From contig CAMBDN010000155.1 in the NCBI GenBank assembly GCA_945865355.1, positions 1 to 6,108 of the forward strand: DNA of 6,108 nucleotides, written 5' to 3'. Below, piece after piece: positions 5,733 through 6,108 of the stretch. Source of the stretch: Legionella genomosp. 1 (lineage in GTDB: Bacteria > Pseudomonadota > Gammaproteobacteria > Legionellales > Legionellaceae). Below the pieces are notes generated by a model. The model was not told the DNA's origin. It did no database searches and was given only the letters and a program-made list of their open reading frames with translations. Every line of letters starts with the position of its first letter. Within the stretch, counting starts at the first letter, position 1. A program made the translations under genes and the position numbers.

Positions 5733-6108
5733 ATGTTAACGTCTGATGAAATGATGAGGCGACTTATGGGTGGTTCTCCTGAACCAAAGGAGCATAGCGA
5801 ATTTTGTCATTGTGGCATGTGCATGGAAAGCGGAAAGATACAAATTAAAACATTAGAAAGGCATGCGCAAGGTTTAGGAGCAACGATGGTAAATCGGACA
5901 AATCCTGATAATCCGGTGCGACCACTCATGAAGGCAGCAGAAGCGCATGCAATTATTAGAGCCGGTAGCACCATTAATATGGGGGATGTGATTGGGTTTC
6001 GTAAGGCTGACTTACCTGAAGCATCGCCACCTGGAATGGTTGAACTTCAAGAAAGAAGAATCTCTGCAACCTGGAAACATCGATCTGTAGAGGCCGCCGC
6101 AAGTGGCA
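5733..6108 (+). CDS. Uncharacterised protein with CHCGxC motif, 3' truncated by the window
   Basis: The frame opens at ATG 5733 and stays open for 125 codons to the right edge, so the C-terminus is missing. GGAG (5724-5727) lies 5 bases before the start, and a TATAAT box lies further upstream, supporting a real gene. I do not recognise the family. The visible part is soluble-looking, with no signal peptide or membrane segment. It begins with a Met- and Arg-rich stretch (MLTSDEMMRRLM) and then carries Cys25-His26-Cys27-Gly28-x-Cys30, a possible metal-binding knuckle. A mixed charged region follows, with a hydrophobic helix-like segment near 66-77 (KAAEAHAIIRAG). It is divergent from the response regulator, with about 170 bases of AT-rich DNA between them. 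It could be a regulator or a secreted protein, and nothing visible decides this. Confidence 0.7.
   Translation, partial: MLTSDEMMRRLMGGSPEPKEHSEFCHCGMCMESGKIQIKTLERHAQGLGATMVNRTNPDNPVRPLMKAAEAHAIIRAGSTINMGDVIGFRKADLPEASPPGMVELQERRISATWKHRSVEAAASG

Noticed and set aside
5713..5739. A nine-codon frame (ATG TTA ATG ATG...) overlapping the start of the right-edge gene, considered as a leader peptide.
   Set aside because: It has no ribosome site of its own and shows no attenuator structure. The overlap is explained by the repeated ATGTTAA word.

Overview
The window reads as an ordinary chromosomal segment of a flagellated gammaproteobacterium. The evidence is a BamD lipoprotein of the gammaproteobacterial type, RdgC, an RlmI-type 23S rRNA methyltransferase, a CCA-encoding tRNA-Ser gene and a FlgM gene with a near-consensus sigma-28 promoter. 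The base composition is moderately AT-rich, and the intergenic DNA is clearly AT-rich. A Legionellales-like host is my best guess, from overall protein flavour and composition, but nothing here proves the family. I see no insertion sequence, prophage gene, CRISPR array or rRNA.

Layout, left to right. A tRNA-Ser(UGA) gene on the minus strand is divergent from bamD on the plus strand. bamD converges on rdgC (minus strand) across a 12-bp perfect hairpin. rdgC is divergent from a plus-strand cluster of three genes: rlmI, an isochorismatase-family cysteine hydrolase, and a short-chain dehydrogenase closely resembling 3-hydroxyacyl-CoA dehydrogenase type 2 (HSD17B10). The last two are 11 bases apart and both have strong Shine-Dalgarno sites. 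After a GC-rich hairpin the strand switches to flgM (minus), preceded on the same strand by a single-domain response regulator. That regulator is divergent from an unrecognised plus-strand gene that runs off the right edge.

How the genes relate. bamD (outer-membrane assembly), rdgC (DNA-binding recombination factor), rlmI and tRNA-Ser are housekeeping functions placed side by side rather than one pathway. The hydrolase and dehydrogenase pair probably form a small catabolic operon with rlmI. The flgM and response-regulator pair is the most regulatory part. flgM has its own FliA promoter, giving the classic negative feedback on sigma-28, and lies outside any flagellar cluster visible here. The receiver-only regulator just upstream could be a motility or growth-phase signalling partner, which is inference from position only.

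Several starts are set here from ribosome-binding sites and family alignment: rdgC at 2014, rlmI at 2160, the hydrolase at 3355, and the response regulator at a GTG at 5561. No clearly new multi-gene system is visible. The least explained piece is the partial gene at the right edge, which carries a compact Cys-His-Cys-Gly-x-Cys motif.
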